From contig CAMBHV010000123.1 of the NCBI GenBank assembly GCA_945867255.1, positions 1-5,235 of the forward strand: a stretch of DNA of 5,235 nt, in the 5' to 3' direction. The DNA comes from an uncultured Clostridia bacterium. GTDB lineage: Bacteria > Bacillota > Clostridia > Oscillospirales > Ruminococcaceae. The notes under the pieces were generated by a model that saw only the letters and a list, made by a program, of their open reading frames with translations, was not told the origin of the DNA and made no database searches. The translations under genes and the position numbers were made by a program. Below are positions 1-5,235 of the stretch, in pieces. Within the stretch, counting starts at the first letter, position 1. Every line of letters starts with the position of its first letter.

Positions 1-243
1 CTGTACACCGCAGTCATTCAGACGGCGCTGTTTTTCGATATCCTGCAGGATATGTGCACCCTTCAGTGCCGCATGCGGCGGCAATGTAAAGGTAAATACG
101 GCTGTAGACACGCCATGAACACATGCCCAGTTCCGGGCCGCAGCCAATACGGCGCGGTGGCCCAAATGCACACCATCAAAATATCCCAGCGCCACGGCAC
201 TGCCAGTACACATGCCTGGCTGTATCTCTGTTTCCCATTGCAT
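1..243 (-). CDS. ribF: Bifunctional riboflavin kinase/FAD synthetase, N-terminal part (cut by window edge)
   Basis: The visible 81 codons are the start of RibF, the cytoplasmic enzyme that phosphorylates riboflavin to FMN and adenylylates FMN to FAD. The key sign is GYFDGVHLGH at residues 20-29, the nucleotide-binding signature of the N-terminal FMN adenylyltransferase domain, which has a nucleotidyltransferase-type HxGH motif. It is followed by a Rossmann-like stretch ending in VFTFTLPPHAAL near residues 57-68. The riboflavin kinase domain would lie beyond the left edge; the family is usually about 300 residues. I chose the ATG at 243-241 because AGGAGG sits 8 bases upstream and the signature then falls at the usual distance from the N-terminus. 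The gene follows truB after an 86-base gap, the standard truB-ribF order of Bacillota. I saw no sign of an FMN riboswitch in that gap. Short length here is due to truncation by the window, not to a lesion. Confidence 0.93.
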   Translation of the reverse strand, partial: MQWETEIQPGMCTGSAVALGYFDGVHLGHRAVLAAARNWACVHGVSTAVFTFTLPPHAALKGAHILQDIEKQRRLNDCGVQ

Positions 244-251
244 GGGCGCTG

Positions 252-257
252 CCTCCT
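252..257 (-). promoter_or_regulatory. Ribosome binding site of ribF
   Basis: On the minus strand this reads AGGAGG, 8 bases before the ATG at 243. It fixes the ribF start and shows that ribF has its own strong initiation site rather than depending on coupling to truB. Confidence 0.8.
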
Positions 258-273
258 CTTTCTCTTAGTGAAA

Positions 274-303
274 CGCCCTGCCGGGCCGCATGCCAGCAGG
301 GCG
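274..303 (-). promoter_or_regulatory. GC-rich stem-loop in the truB-ribF gap (possible weak terminator, attenuator or processing site)
   Basis: In the minus-strand RNA, 303-293 pairs with 284-274 as an 11-bp stem (CGCCCTGCTGG with CCGGCAGGGCG) around an 8-base loop. The only non-Watson-Crick pair is a U-G wobble between 295 and 282, which would be a C-A mismatch in a plus-strand transcript, so the structure fits the direction of the operon. Downstream the RNA reads UUUCACUAAG, with only three U residues, so it is not a good intrinsic terminator. The ribF ribosome binding site begins 16 bases later. It could partly terminate, separate truB and ribF transcripts by processing, or protect an RNA end. 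The pairing is seen directly; the role is inferred. Confidence 0.5.
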
Positions 304-307
304 CCAC

Positions 308-328
308 AACCCCATATAAAGGGGGGCT
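308..328 (-). other. Small stem-loop just after the truB stop codon
   Basis: In the minus-strand RNA, AGCCCC (328-323) can pair with GGGGUU (313-308) around a 9-base A/U-rich loop, giving six pairs including one G-U. It lies directly upstream of the stronger stem at 274-303. The stem is short, so this is a weak call. Confidence 0.3.
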
Positions 329-329
329 G

Positions 330-1208
330 TTATCCTTCGAAGAATCGTTTTTCGATGTTTAAAACACCATGTTCCACACGGCCTGTTCCCAAAAATCCCT
401 GAGGGCCAAATACGCGCACCCGGCCATTGGCAGCGGTACAACGATATACAGGCGCCCCATTGAAAAGGCGGCTGGCCCCCTTTTCGTCCACCTGAACTGC
501 ATTCAAATCTGCAAATACCGTCTCTACGCCAAGCAACATCTGCGTCAGCGTGCCTTGGGCTTTTGCCTGTTCTACCTGAGCAAAAGTAACGGCCTGTGCC
601 TGAGTAAACCCGGCTGCGGCCGTTCGGCGCAATGCAGCCATCGTTGCGGGAACGCCAAGCGCGCGGCCGATATCCTCAAGCAAAACACGCACATACGTAC
701 CCTTGCTGCACGCGATTCGGATACGGTAATCGCTCTCGCTTTCACGGCCAAGCAATTCCAGCGAATAAATCATAACCGCTCGCGCCCTGCGCTCCACGGT
801 TTTACCCTGACGCGCCAGTTTATAAAGCGGCTGGCCGCCTACTTTCACTGCCGAATACATAGGCGGTGTCTGCATGCCGGAACCCACGAAGTGCTCTAGC
901 ACCGCAGACACTTCAACCGCGCTCAACGCGTCTGGCACTTTTGTTGTCTCCAGCACCTGCCCTGTAATATCGCCCGTGTCGGTGCGCACTCCAAGACGCA
1001 TCGTAGCCTCGTACGTTTTATCCGTGTTGGGCAACATATCCACCGCTTTGGCCGCGCGCCCCACAAACACGGGCAAAACACCCGTGGCCATAGGATCCAG
1101 TGTTCCGGCATGCCCGATTTTTCTTGTGCCCAGGATTCCACGCAACTTTGCGTCCACATCAAAGGAGGTAAAGCCGGCGGGCTTGTCCATAATCAGGATT
1201 CCCTGCAT
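330..1208 (-). CDS. truB: tRNA pseudouridine(55) synthase
   Basis: TruB isomerises U55 to pseudouridine in the T-loop of elongator tRNAs and also acts as a tRNA-folding chaperone in the cytoplasm. At 292 residues it has the normal family length. The N-terminus gives GILIMDKPAGFTS (3-15), then GHAGTLDPMATGVLP (32-46), the TruB signature with catalytic Asp38. Y66 in KTYEATMRLGVRTDTGD, PPMYSAVK (115-122), CSKGTYVRVLLEDIG (167-181, with R174) and LRR (193-195) match the remaining conserved core. Residues from about 230 form a PUA-like C-terminal domain. The ATG at 1208 is preferred because homologues begin a few residues before the KPxGxTS motif. The ribosome binding site, GGAAAAGG at 1220-1213, is weak. 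The start lies within the end of nrnA (16-base overlap), which suggests translational coupling. No missing catalytic residue is seen. Confidence 0.97.
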   Translation of the reverse strand: MQGILIMDKPAGFTSFDVDAKLRGILGTRKIGHAGTLDPMATGVLPVFVGRAAKAVDMLPNTDKTYEATMRLGVRTDTGDITGQVLETTKVPDALSAVEVSAVLEHFVGSGMQTPPMYSAVKVGGQPLYKLARQGKTVERRARAVMIYSLELLGRESESDYRIRIACSKGTYVRVLLEDIGRALGVPATMAALRRTAAAGFTQAQAVTFAQVEQAKAQGTLTQMLLGVETVFADLNAVQVDEKGASRLFNGAPVYRCTAANGRVRVFGPQGFLGTGRVEHGVLNIEKRFFEG

Positions 1209-2164
1209 AATACCTTTTCCACTTCGCTGAGCAGTGCCGCCTTGGCATTGTCTGTGCTGCCCAAAATTTCACAACCTGCCGCCTGCTTATGGCCGCCGCC
1301 TCCCAAATGCGCTGCAATCGCAGAAGCATCCACACCGGGAACCGTGCGCACGCTGGCCTTATAGCTGCCGGAAGGCTGCTGACGCAAAGTAAGGCCAACT
1401 TCTACGCCTTCGATCATACGGGGAATCGCCGTAATCCCTTCCAGTTCACTGGCTTCCACCCCGCTGGCCTCGATCTGGTCCCTTGTCAGACAAATCAGCG
1501 CGCAGCGCCCTTCAAAATAGTACTCCAGGTTTTCCAGTGCAAACCTTTCCAGCGCAATACGGCTGCGGGACTTGCTTTCGAACAGAAGATTGTTCAGTTT
1601 TACGGTGTGTGCCCCGGCTTCCATCAATTTGGCCGCCACCAGATGTGTGTGCGCGGTGGTGTTTGTAAACTTGAAACAGCCCGTGTCTGTGGAAAGGCCG
1701 GTATACAGGCAATCTGCCACCAGCGGTGTGATGGCTGCACCCATTTCGCTGAACATATCATATAACAACTCGGCCGTAGCCGCCGCGTCGCCGTCCAGCA
1801 AAAGGGCATCCGCATAACCGGAATTGGAAGTATGGTGGTCAATGCACAGATCCACCCTCTGGGCGTATTTCTGCACCATTTCACTGTCACCAAACAGTTG
1901 AATTCCCGCTACATCCACCGCCACCACAAAGTGAGGTTCAAAATCGCCCTCTTCAAACAGACACAGCTGCATATACTCATAGCGCGCAGGGATGGGGTCT
2001 GCGCACAGGACAGCCACTGTTTTCCCCAGTTCCTTCAGCACATGGCAAAGCGCCATCGCGCTGCCAACCGTATCGCCATCCGGATTTTTATGGCATAAAA
2101 GCAGGATATTATCCGCTTTCAGCAGGCGGCTGATCGCCTGTGCCATTTGCAGGATCTCGCTCAT
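1193..2164 (-). CDS. nrnA: DHH/DHHA1 phosphoesterase, NrnA-type (oligoribonuclease and/or pAp phosphatase)
   Basis: This 323-residue protein belongs to the DHH subfamily 1 phosphoesterases. Characterised NrnA enzymes degrade 2-5 nt RNA fragments from the 3' or 5' end and dephosphorylate 3'-phosphoadenosine 5'-phosphate using a Mn(II) pair. The metal-binding motifs are all present: HKNPDGDTVGS (25-35), VAVDVA with D84 (81-86), the DHH triad at 109-111 and GLSTDTGCFKF with D160 (156-166). The DHHA1 substrate-binding domain ends with GGGGHKQAAG at 288-297. I start it at the ATG at 2164, preceded by AGAGGAG with 5-base spacing. The frame stays open to a TTG at 2230, but the 22 added residues (mainly basic) do not resemble family N-termini and span two stem-loops. 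The gene lies between rbfA and truB, as in many Clostridia, and overlaps truB by 16 bases. RNA versus pAp preference cannot be read from sequence. Confidence 0.93.
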   Translation of the reverse strand: MSEILQMAQAISRLLKADNILLLCHKNPDGDTVGSAMALCHVLKELGKTVAVLCADPIPARYEYMQLCLFEEGDFEPHFVVAVDVAGIQLFGDSEMVQKYAQRVDLCIDHHTSNSGYADALLLDGDAAATAELLYDMFSEMGAAITPLVADCLYTGLSTDTGCFKFTNTTAHTHLVAAKLMEAGAHTVKLNNLLFESKSRSRIALERFALENLEYYFEGRCALICLTRDQIEASGVEASELEGITAIPRMIEGVEVGLTLRQQPSGSYKASVRTVPGVDASAIAAHLGGGGHKQAAGCEILGSTDNAKAALLSEVEKVLCRES

Positions 2165-2169
2165 AATTT

Positions 2170-2176
2170 CTCCTCT
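2170..2176 (-). promoter_or_regulatory. Ribosome binding site of nrnA
   Basis: The minus strand reads AGAGGAG, 5 bases before the ATG at 2164. It decides the start in favour of this ATG over the upstream TTG at 2230 and the ATG at 2212. Confidence 0.8.
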
Positions 2177-2190
2177 TTTTACACAATGCT

Positions 2191-2211
2191 TGCGGTGCGC
2201 AACACACCGCA
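2191..2211 (-). promoter_or_regulatory. Stem-loop in the nrnA leader (proximal of two)
   Basis: In the minus-strand RNA, UGCGGUGUG (2211-2203) pairs with CGCACCGCA (2199-2191) around a UUG triloop. This gives nine pairs, one of them a U-G wobble that exists only in the minus-strand transcript. No U-run follows (AGCAUUGUGUAAAAAG), so it is not an intrinsic terminator for the operon. It ends 14 bases upstream of the nrnA ribosome binding site, and so could affect translation or mRNA processing. Confidence 0.45.
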
Positions 2212-2219
2212 TTTCCCCT

Positions 2220-2241
2220 CTGTGCGGCAACGCCGCAACAG
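2220..2241 (-). promoter_or_regulatory. Stem-loop in the rbfA-nrnA gap (distal of two)
   Basis: In the minus-strand RNA, CUGUUGCGGC (2241-2232) pairs with GCCGCACAG (2228-2220) around a GUU triloop. This makes nine Watson-Crick pairs with one bulged U. It begins a few bases after the rbfA stop codon (2249-2247). Its GUUGCG segment recurs in the second stem-loop at 2191-2211, and the UGCGG and CCGCA arms of the two hairpins could pair in an alternative fold. Confidence 0.45.
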
Positions 2242-2246
2242 CACCT

Positions 2247-2594
2247 TTATGAAAGGCCCTGTATCAGTTCATTGATATGCTGTGCATATGCTGCACCGCC
2301 ATCTTCCACAAAGCGGAACTCCGGCGTTTTGCGGATATGCATCCGCTTTGCCACCTCAGTGCGCACATGCCCTGCCGCACGGTTCAACGCAGCAACAGCC
2401 TGCTGCGCCGCACCGTCCTGTTTCCCCAGCACGCTGATAAACACCTTGGCAAACGAAAGATCCGGCGCAAGTTCGATACGCATCACCGTTAAAAGGCCCG
2501 TTTGAAGGCGAGGATCCTTCATTTGGCCAATAATGGCGATCAGTTCGCGCTTCATATCCTCAGACAGGCGCGCGATATTCTTAGATTGTGGCAT
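2247..2594 (-). CDS. rbfA: 30S ribosome-binding factor A
   Basis: RbfA binds the small ribosomal subunit late in assembly, near the 5' end of 16S rRNA and the decoding region, and is needed for full 30S maturation and cold adaptation. The 115-residue length is typical. The single KH-like domain is visible: an N-terminal helix with MKRELIAII (14-22), DPRL (27-30), the strand with LTVMRIELAPDLSFAKVFIS (35-54), the interhelical AxG-type kink NRAAG (71-75) followed by VR, and PEFRFVED (91-98). The ATG at 2594 has AAAGGAGG 5 bases upstream, a very strong site. The gene follows infB by 20 bases, the near-universal infB-rbfA pairing. The C-terminus ends soon after the KH-like domain, with no extension. 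Confidence 0.96.
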   Translation of the reverse strand: MPQSKNIARLSEDMKRELIAIIGQMKDPRLQTGLLTVMRIELAPDLSFAKVFISVLGKQDGAAQQAVAALNRAAGHVRTEVAKRMHIRKTPEFRFVEDGGAAYAQHINELIQGLS

Positions 2595-2599
2595 ACCTG

Positions 2600-2607
2600 C
2601 CTCCTTT
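2600..2607 (-). promoter_or_regulatory. Ribosome binding site of rbfA
   Basis: The minus strand reads AAAGGAGG, 5 bases before the rbfA ATG. It occupies most of the 20-base infB-rbfA gap, which leaves no room for a terminator. Confidence 0.85.
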
Positions 2608-2614
2608 CACGCGG

Positions 2615-4987
2615 TCAATCGCGGTACTCCTCCATCATGAAGGCCTCGAAGATATCGCCTTCCTTGATATCAGAGAATTTTTCAAGCCCGATGCCGCATT
2701 CATAGCCCTGGGCCACTTCCTTAACATCGTCTTTGAAGCGGCGCAGCGAATCGATCTCGTCCTCGGTAATCACGATACCGTCACGAACGATACGGATCTT
2801 GGCAGCACGTGTTACCTTGCCCTCCTGCACATAGCAGCCGGCAATTGTACCCGCAGAAGAAATTTTGAACACATTGCGCACTTCGGCACGGCCCAGCTCC
2901 ACTTCACGGTATTTCGGGGCAAGCATACCCTTCATTGCGTCCGTGACATCGTTGATGGCATCATAGATCACGCGGTACATGCGCATCTCCACTTCTGCCT
3001 GTGCAGCTTCTTCTTTCGCAATGGGATCCGGCCGCACATTAAAGCCAATGATGATAGCATTGCCGGCGTTGGCAAGCATCACGTCCGATTTATTGATAGC
3101 GCCCACACCCGCATGGATCACTCGCACGCGCACTTCATCATTCGAGATCTTTTCCAGGCTCTGCTTCACCGCCTCGGCCGATCCCTGAACGTCCGCTTTC
3201 ACAATAATGGCCAGTTCCTTGCGCTCACCCTCGGCAATTTGGCTGAACAGGTTATCAAGCGTCACTTTCTTGTAGCTGGCAAACTGTTTTTCCTTGGCCT
3301 CAACAGCGCGCTGGTCGGCCAGTTCCCGGGCAAGTTTCTCATCTTCCACAGCGTCAAAGATATCGCCTGCGGAAGGCACCTCTGTCAGGCCAGTGATCTC
3401 TACCGGCGTAGACGGGCCTGCCTGCTTCAGCGTACGGCCCTGATCATCGCGCATTACACGCACACGGCCCACCGCTGTACCAGCAATTACGATATCGCCC
3501 TGATGCAGAGTACCTTTCTGCACCAGAATGGTTGCCACAGGGCCCATGCCCTTGTCAAGCCGAGCCTCGATCACAACACCTTTTGCGCGACGGTTCGGGT
3601 TTGCTTTCAGCTCTTTCACTTCAGCCACAAGGTTGATATTCTCCAGCAGATCCTCGATCCCCTGGCCTGTCAGCGCCGAAACTGGCACACAAATGGTATC
3701 TCCGCCCCATTCTTCAGGAACCAGTTCATATTGTGTGAGCTGCTCCATTACATGCGTGGGGTTAGCCGTGGGTTTATCCATCTTGTTGATGGCCACAATT
3801 ACGGTAACGTTTGCCGCCTTGGCATGGTTGATGGATTCCACCGTCTGCGGCATGATACCATCGTCTGCCGCCACCACCAGCACAGCGATATCCGTCATTT
3901 CGGCACCGCGTGCACGCATTGCCGTGAACGCCTCATGGCCCGGCGTATCCAGGAACGTGATGATCTTTCCGTTCTTTTCCACCTGATACGCACCGATATG
4001 CTGAGTAATGCCGCCTGCCTCGCCTGCGGTAACACGCGTTTTGCGAATGGCATCCAGAATCGATGTTTTACCGTGGTCTACGTGGCCCATTACCACCACA
4101 ACAGGCGGGCGCTCCTCAAGATCTTCCGCCTTGTCCTCGTCCACTTCAAACAGGCGCTGCTCAATGGTAACATGTACTTCATGTTCCACCTTGGCACCCA
4201 GTTCTTCCGCCACCAGGCTGGCCGTATCGAAGTCGATCACTTCACTGATAGAAGCCATTACGCCCAGGCCCATCAGTTTTTTGATCACCTGTGCCACGTT
4301 CACTTTCAAACGAGTGGCCAGTTCGCCCACCGTGATCTCGTCCGGAATAGACACTTTCAACTGGGCCTTACGCGCTTTTTCCAGCTGAATTCGCTGCAAG
4401 CGCTCAGCTTCTGTTTCACGCTTTTTCCCCTGCGGCCCACGGCCACCAAAACGGTTTTTATTTCCGCTGAATTTCTGCTTGTTGCCGGCCGGCATGGGCT
4501 TGCGGCGATTCTCCACATTTTTCGTTGCGGCAAGCGAGGTATATTTTTCGTTGAACTTATCAAGGTTCACGTCCACGCTGCGTGTATCCACCGTAACCGT
4601 GACCACTTCTTTTTTGGGCGTTTCGGTGTGCACGGCCTTTTCGGCAGCCTTTTCCTTATGTCTGGTAGGCATCTCTACAATGGTGCCGTCTGCTTTTTTC
4701 AGCGGCCCTGCATTGGCGGATACCGTCAGTTTTTCCTTGGGGCGCTGCTTTTTCTCTTCTTTTTTCTTTGAGGCAGATGCCGCGGCAAAATACGCGTCGA
4801 AATTATTTTCCTGCGCGTTTTTGGTCATCTGCTCCAAAACAAGGTTCAGCTCGCTTTCTTCCAGGGGCGTAGTGTGTTTTTTCGCCTCGCCTTTTTCCAG
4901 CGTGTTCAGCATTTCAATAATATCTTTGCTTGCAACGCCAAGGTCCTTGGCAAGGTCGCCTAATTTATATTTGATCTCGATCGACAT
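2615..4987 (-). CDS. infB: Translation initiation factor IF-2
   Basis: IF-2 is the GTPase that brings initiator fMet-tRNA to the 30S subunit and promotes 50S joining. With the chosen start it has 790 residues, between the shorter Bacillus (about 716) and longer E. coli (890) forms. An IF2_N module lies at about 4-50, then a Lys/Arg/Ala/Gly-rich linker to about 210, then a second IF2_N module (about 212-265). The G domain is intact: G1 GHVDHGKT (301-308), G2 GGITQHIGAY (325-334), G3 DTPGHE (347-352), G4 NKMD (401-404) and G5 SAL (437-439). The beta-barrel domain II begins near MGPVATI (481-487), and the C2 domain that binds fMet-tRNA contains YECGIGLEKF (762-771). The start is ATG 4987 rather than GTG 4993: AGGAGG is 7 bases upstream of the ATG but too close to the GTG. 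I saw no convincing internal ribosome binding site for a short IF-2 form. Confidence 0.98.
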   Translation of the reverse strand: MSIEIKYKLGDLAKDLGVASKDIIEMLNTLEKGEAKKHTTPLEESELNLVLEQMTKNAQENNFDAYFAAASASKKKEEKKQRPKEKLTVSANAGPLKKADGTIVEMPTRHKEKAAEKAVHTETPKKEVVTVTVDTRSVDVNLDKFNEKYTSLAATKNVENRRKPMPAGNKQKFSGNKNRFGGRGPQGKKRETEAERLQRIQLEKARKAQLKVSIPDEITVGELATRLKVNVAQVIKKLMGLGVMASISEVIDFDTASLVAEELGAKVEHEVHVTIEQRLFEVDEDKAEDLEERPPVVVVMGHVDHGKTSILDAIRKTRVTAGEAGGITQHIGAYQVEKNGKIITFLDTPGHEAFTAMRARGAEMTDIAVLVVAADDGIMPQTVESINHAKAANVTVIVAINKMDKPTANPTHVMEQLTQYELVPEEWGGDTICVPVSALTGQGIEDLLENINLVAEVKELKANPNRRAKGVVIEARLDKGMGPVATILVQKGTLHQGDIVIAGTAVGRVRVMRDDQGRTLKQAGPSTPVEITGLTEVPSAGDIFDAVEDEKLARELADQRAVEAKEKQFASYKKVTLDNLFSQIAEGERKELAIIVKADVQGSAEAVKQSLEKISNDEVRVRVIHAGVGAINKSDVMLANAGNAIIIGFNVRPDPIAKEEAAQAEVEMRMYRVIYDAINDVTDAMKGMLAPKYREVELGRAEVRNVFKISSAGTIAGCYVQEGKVTRAAKIRIVRDGIVITEDEIDSLRRFKDDVKEVAQGYECGIGLEKFSDIKEGDIFEAFMMEEYRD

Positions 4988-4993
4988 GGGCAC

Positions 4994-5001
4994 TCCTCCT
5001 T
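4994..5001 (-). promoter_or_regulatory. Ribosome binding site of infB, overlapping the ylxQ stop codon
   Basis: The minus strand reads AAGGAGGA, and its first bases belong to the TAA stop codon of ylxQ (5002-5000). Six bases separate it from the ATG at 4987. Ribosomes ending ylxQ sit on this site, so translation of the two genes is likely coupled. Confidence 0.85.
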
Positions 5002-5235
5002 AGTCGTGGCCAGGCGCAGCATCAACTGCAGCAGCACAAAGTTTTGCCAACTCTGCGTTCTGGACAGCCAACACCGCGGTAGGTTTTTTTGTAACGGAAG
5101 CAAGCTGTGCCTGCGTACAGGGAAGTTCGAGCACCTCGCACGCTCCCTCGCAAAAGCGTCTCACCCGGGCCTGTGTGCCCGCGGAGGCGTCCTGGGCACA
5201 CAGCACCAGCACCGCCTTGCCTTTATATACGCTTT
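5000..5235 (-). CDS. ylxQ: YlxQ-type ribosomal protein of the L7Ae family, C-terminal part (cut by window edge)
   Basis: The frame is open to the right edge and codes the last 77 or so residues, about three quarters of a protein that is usually near 100 residues. It starts inside the L7Ae/L30e/S12e fold with SVYKGKAVLVLCAQDAS, matching the KG-K--LV--A-DAS core where an RNA-binding loop of this family lies. A run with LELPCTQAQLASVTKKPTAV follows, then a helix. It ends in a short Asp/Ala/Pro/Gly tail. L7Ae-family proteins bind kink-turn RNA; the Bacillus YlxQ is regarded as a ribosome-associated, non-essential protein. Position directly before infB, with a 12-base gap, supports the assignment, since nusA-ylxR-ylxQ-infB is the standard order in Bacillota. 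The GTG at 5212 lies within the conserved core and is not the true start, which is outside the window. Confidence 0.88.
   Translation of the reverse strand, partial: SVYKGKAVLVLCAQDASAGTQARVRRFCEGACEVLELPCTQAQLASVTKKPTAVLAVQNAELAKLCAAAVDAAPGHD

Noticed and set aside
244..329. Possible FMN riboswitch ahead of ribF
   Set aside because: The 86-base gap is too short for the FMN aptamer and shows none of its conserved multi-helix core that I could recognise, only two simple hairpins.
52..402. Plus-strand open frame over the ribF start and the truB-ribF gap
   Set aside because: It crosses the ribF coding start, the gap hairpins and the truB end. It is Cys- and Arg-rich without a domain, and overlaps clear minus-strand genes.
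369..899. 176-codon plus-strand open frame antisense to truB
   Set aside because: It is also in register with the sense codons and is explained by the same codon avoidance. The minus strand carries an intact TruB with all catalytic motifs.
1289..1765. 158-codon plus-strand open frame antisense to nrnA
   Set aside because: In register with nrnA codons, with no family-like sequence. The sense strand encodes intact DHH and DHHA1 motifs.
4300..4700. Internal start for a shorter IF-2 form in the linker
   Set aside because: The in-frame ATG codons near residues 106 and 165 have no purine-rich ribosome binding site just upstream.
2588..4771. 727-codon plus-strand open frame antisense to infB and the rbfA start
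   Set aside because: It lies exactly in register with the infB codons, so its stops would arise only where infB uses TTA, CTA or TCA. infB avoids these codons, which explains the open frame. The translation is rich in His, Phe and Arg with no recognisable domain, while the minus strand encodes a full IF-2. It ends at the first in-register TCA serine codon (4769-4771).
4479..5003. 174-codon plus-strand frame rich in Ser, Phe and Leu, resembling a membrane protein
   Set aside because: It is antisense to the Lys/Glu/Ala-rich N-terminal region of IF-2. Lysine codons read in reverse give Phe, Leu and Ser, which imitates hydrophobic segments.

Overview
The window is part of one minus-strand operon from the conserved bacterial transcription/translation cluster (nusA-ylxR-ylxQ-infB-rbfA-...-truB-ribF). 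Read in the direction of transcription, from high to low coordinates, it holds: the 3' part of a YlxQ/L7Ae-type ribosomal protein gene (cut by the right edge), infB (translation initiation factor IF-2), rbfA (30S maturation factor), a DHH/DHHA1 phosphoesterase of the NrnA type, truB (tRNA pseudouridine-55 synthase), and the 5' part of ribF (riboflavin kinase/FAD synthetase, cut by the left edge). All genes point the same way, and coding sequence fills nearly the whole window.

The organism is most likely a member of the Bacillota, class Clostridia. The reasons are the ylxQ-infB-rbfA-nrnA-truB-ribF order, strong AGGAGG-type ribosome binding sites before most genes, and an IF-2 of 790 residues with two IF2_N modules. 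Mid-range base composition and the style of the IF-2 N-terminus would fit a gut-type Oscillospirales or related lineage, but this finer placement is inference. No ylxP gene lies between infB and rbfA, unlike in Bacillus.

Layout: ylxQ ends 12 bases before the infB start, and its stop codon runs into the infB ribosome binding site. infB and rbfA are 20 bases apart. nrnA and truB overlap by 16 bases. Two gaps are longer, 82 bases between rbfA and nrnA and 86 bases between truB and ribF. Each contains two stem-loops with G-U wobble or bulged pairs; most of the wobbles form only in the minus-strand transcript. These are the only non-coding structures of note.

Functionally the genes serve ribosome assembly (RbfA, probably YlxQ), initiation (IF-2), tRNA modification (TruB), degradation of very short RNAs and/or pAp (NrnA) and flavin cofactor synthesis (RibF). 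This is a housekeeping region. I saw no mobile element, CRISPR array, tRNA, rRNA or defence system. The several long plus-strand open frames are antisense shadows of the real genes.
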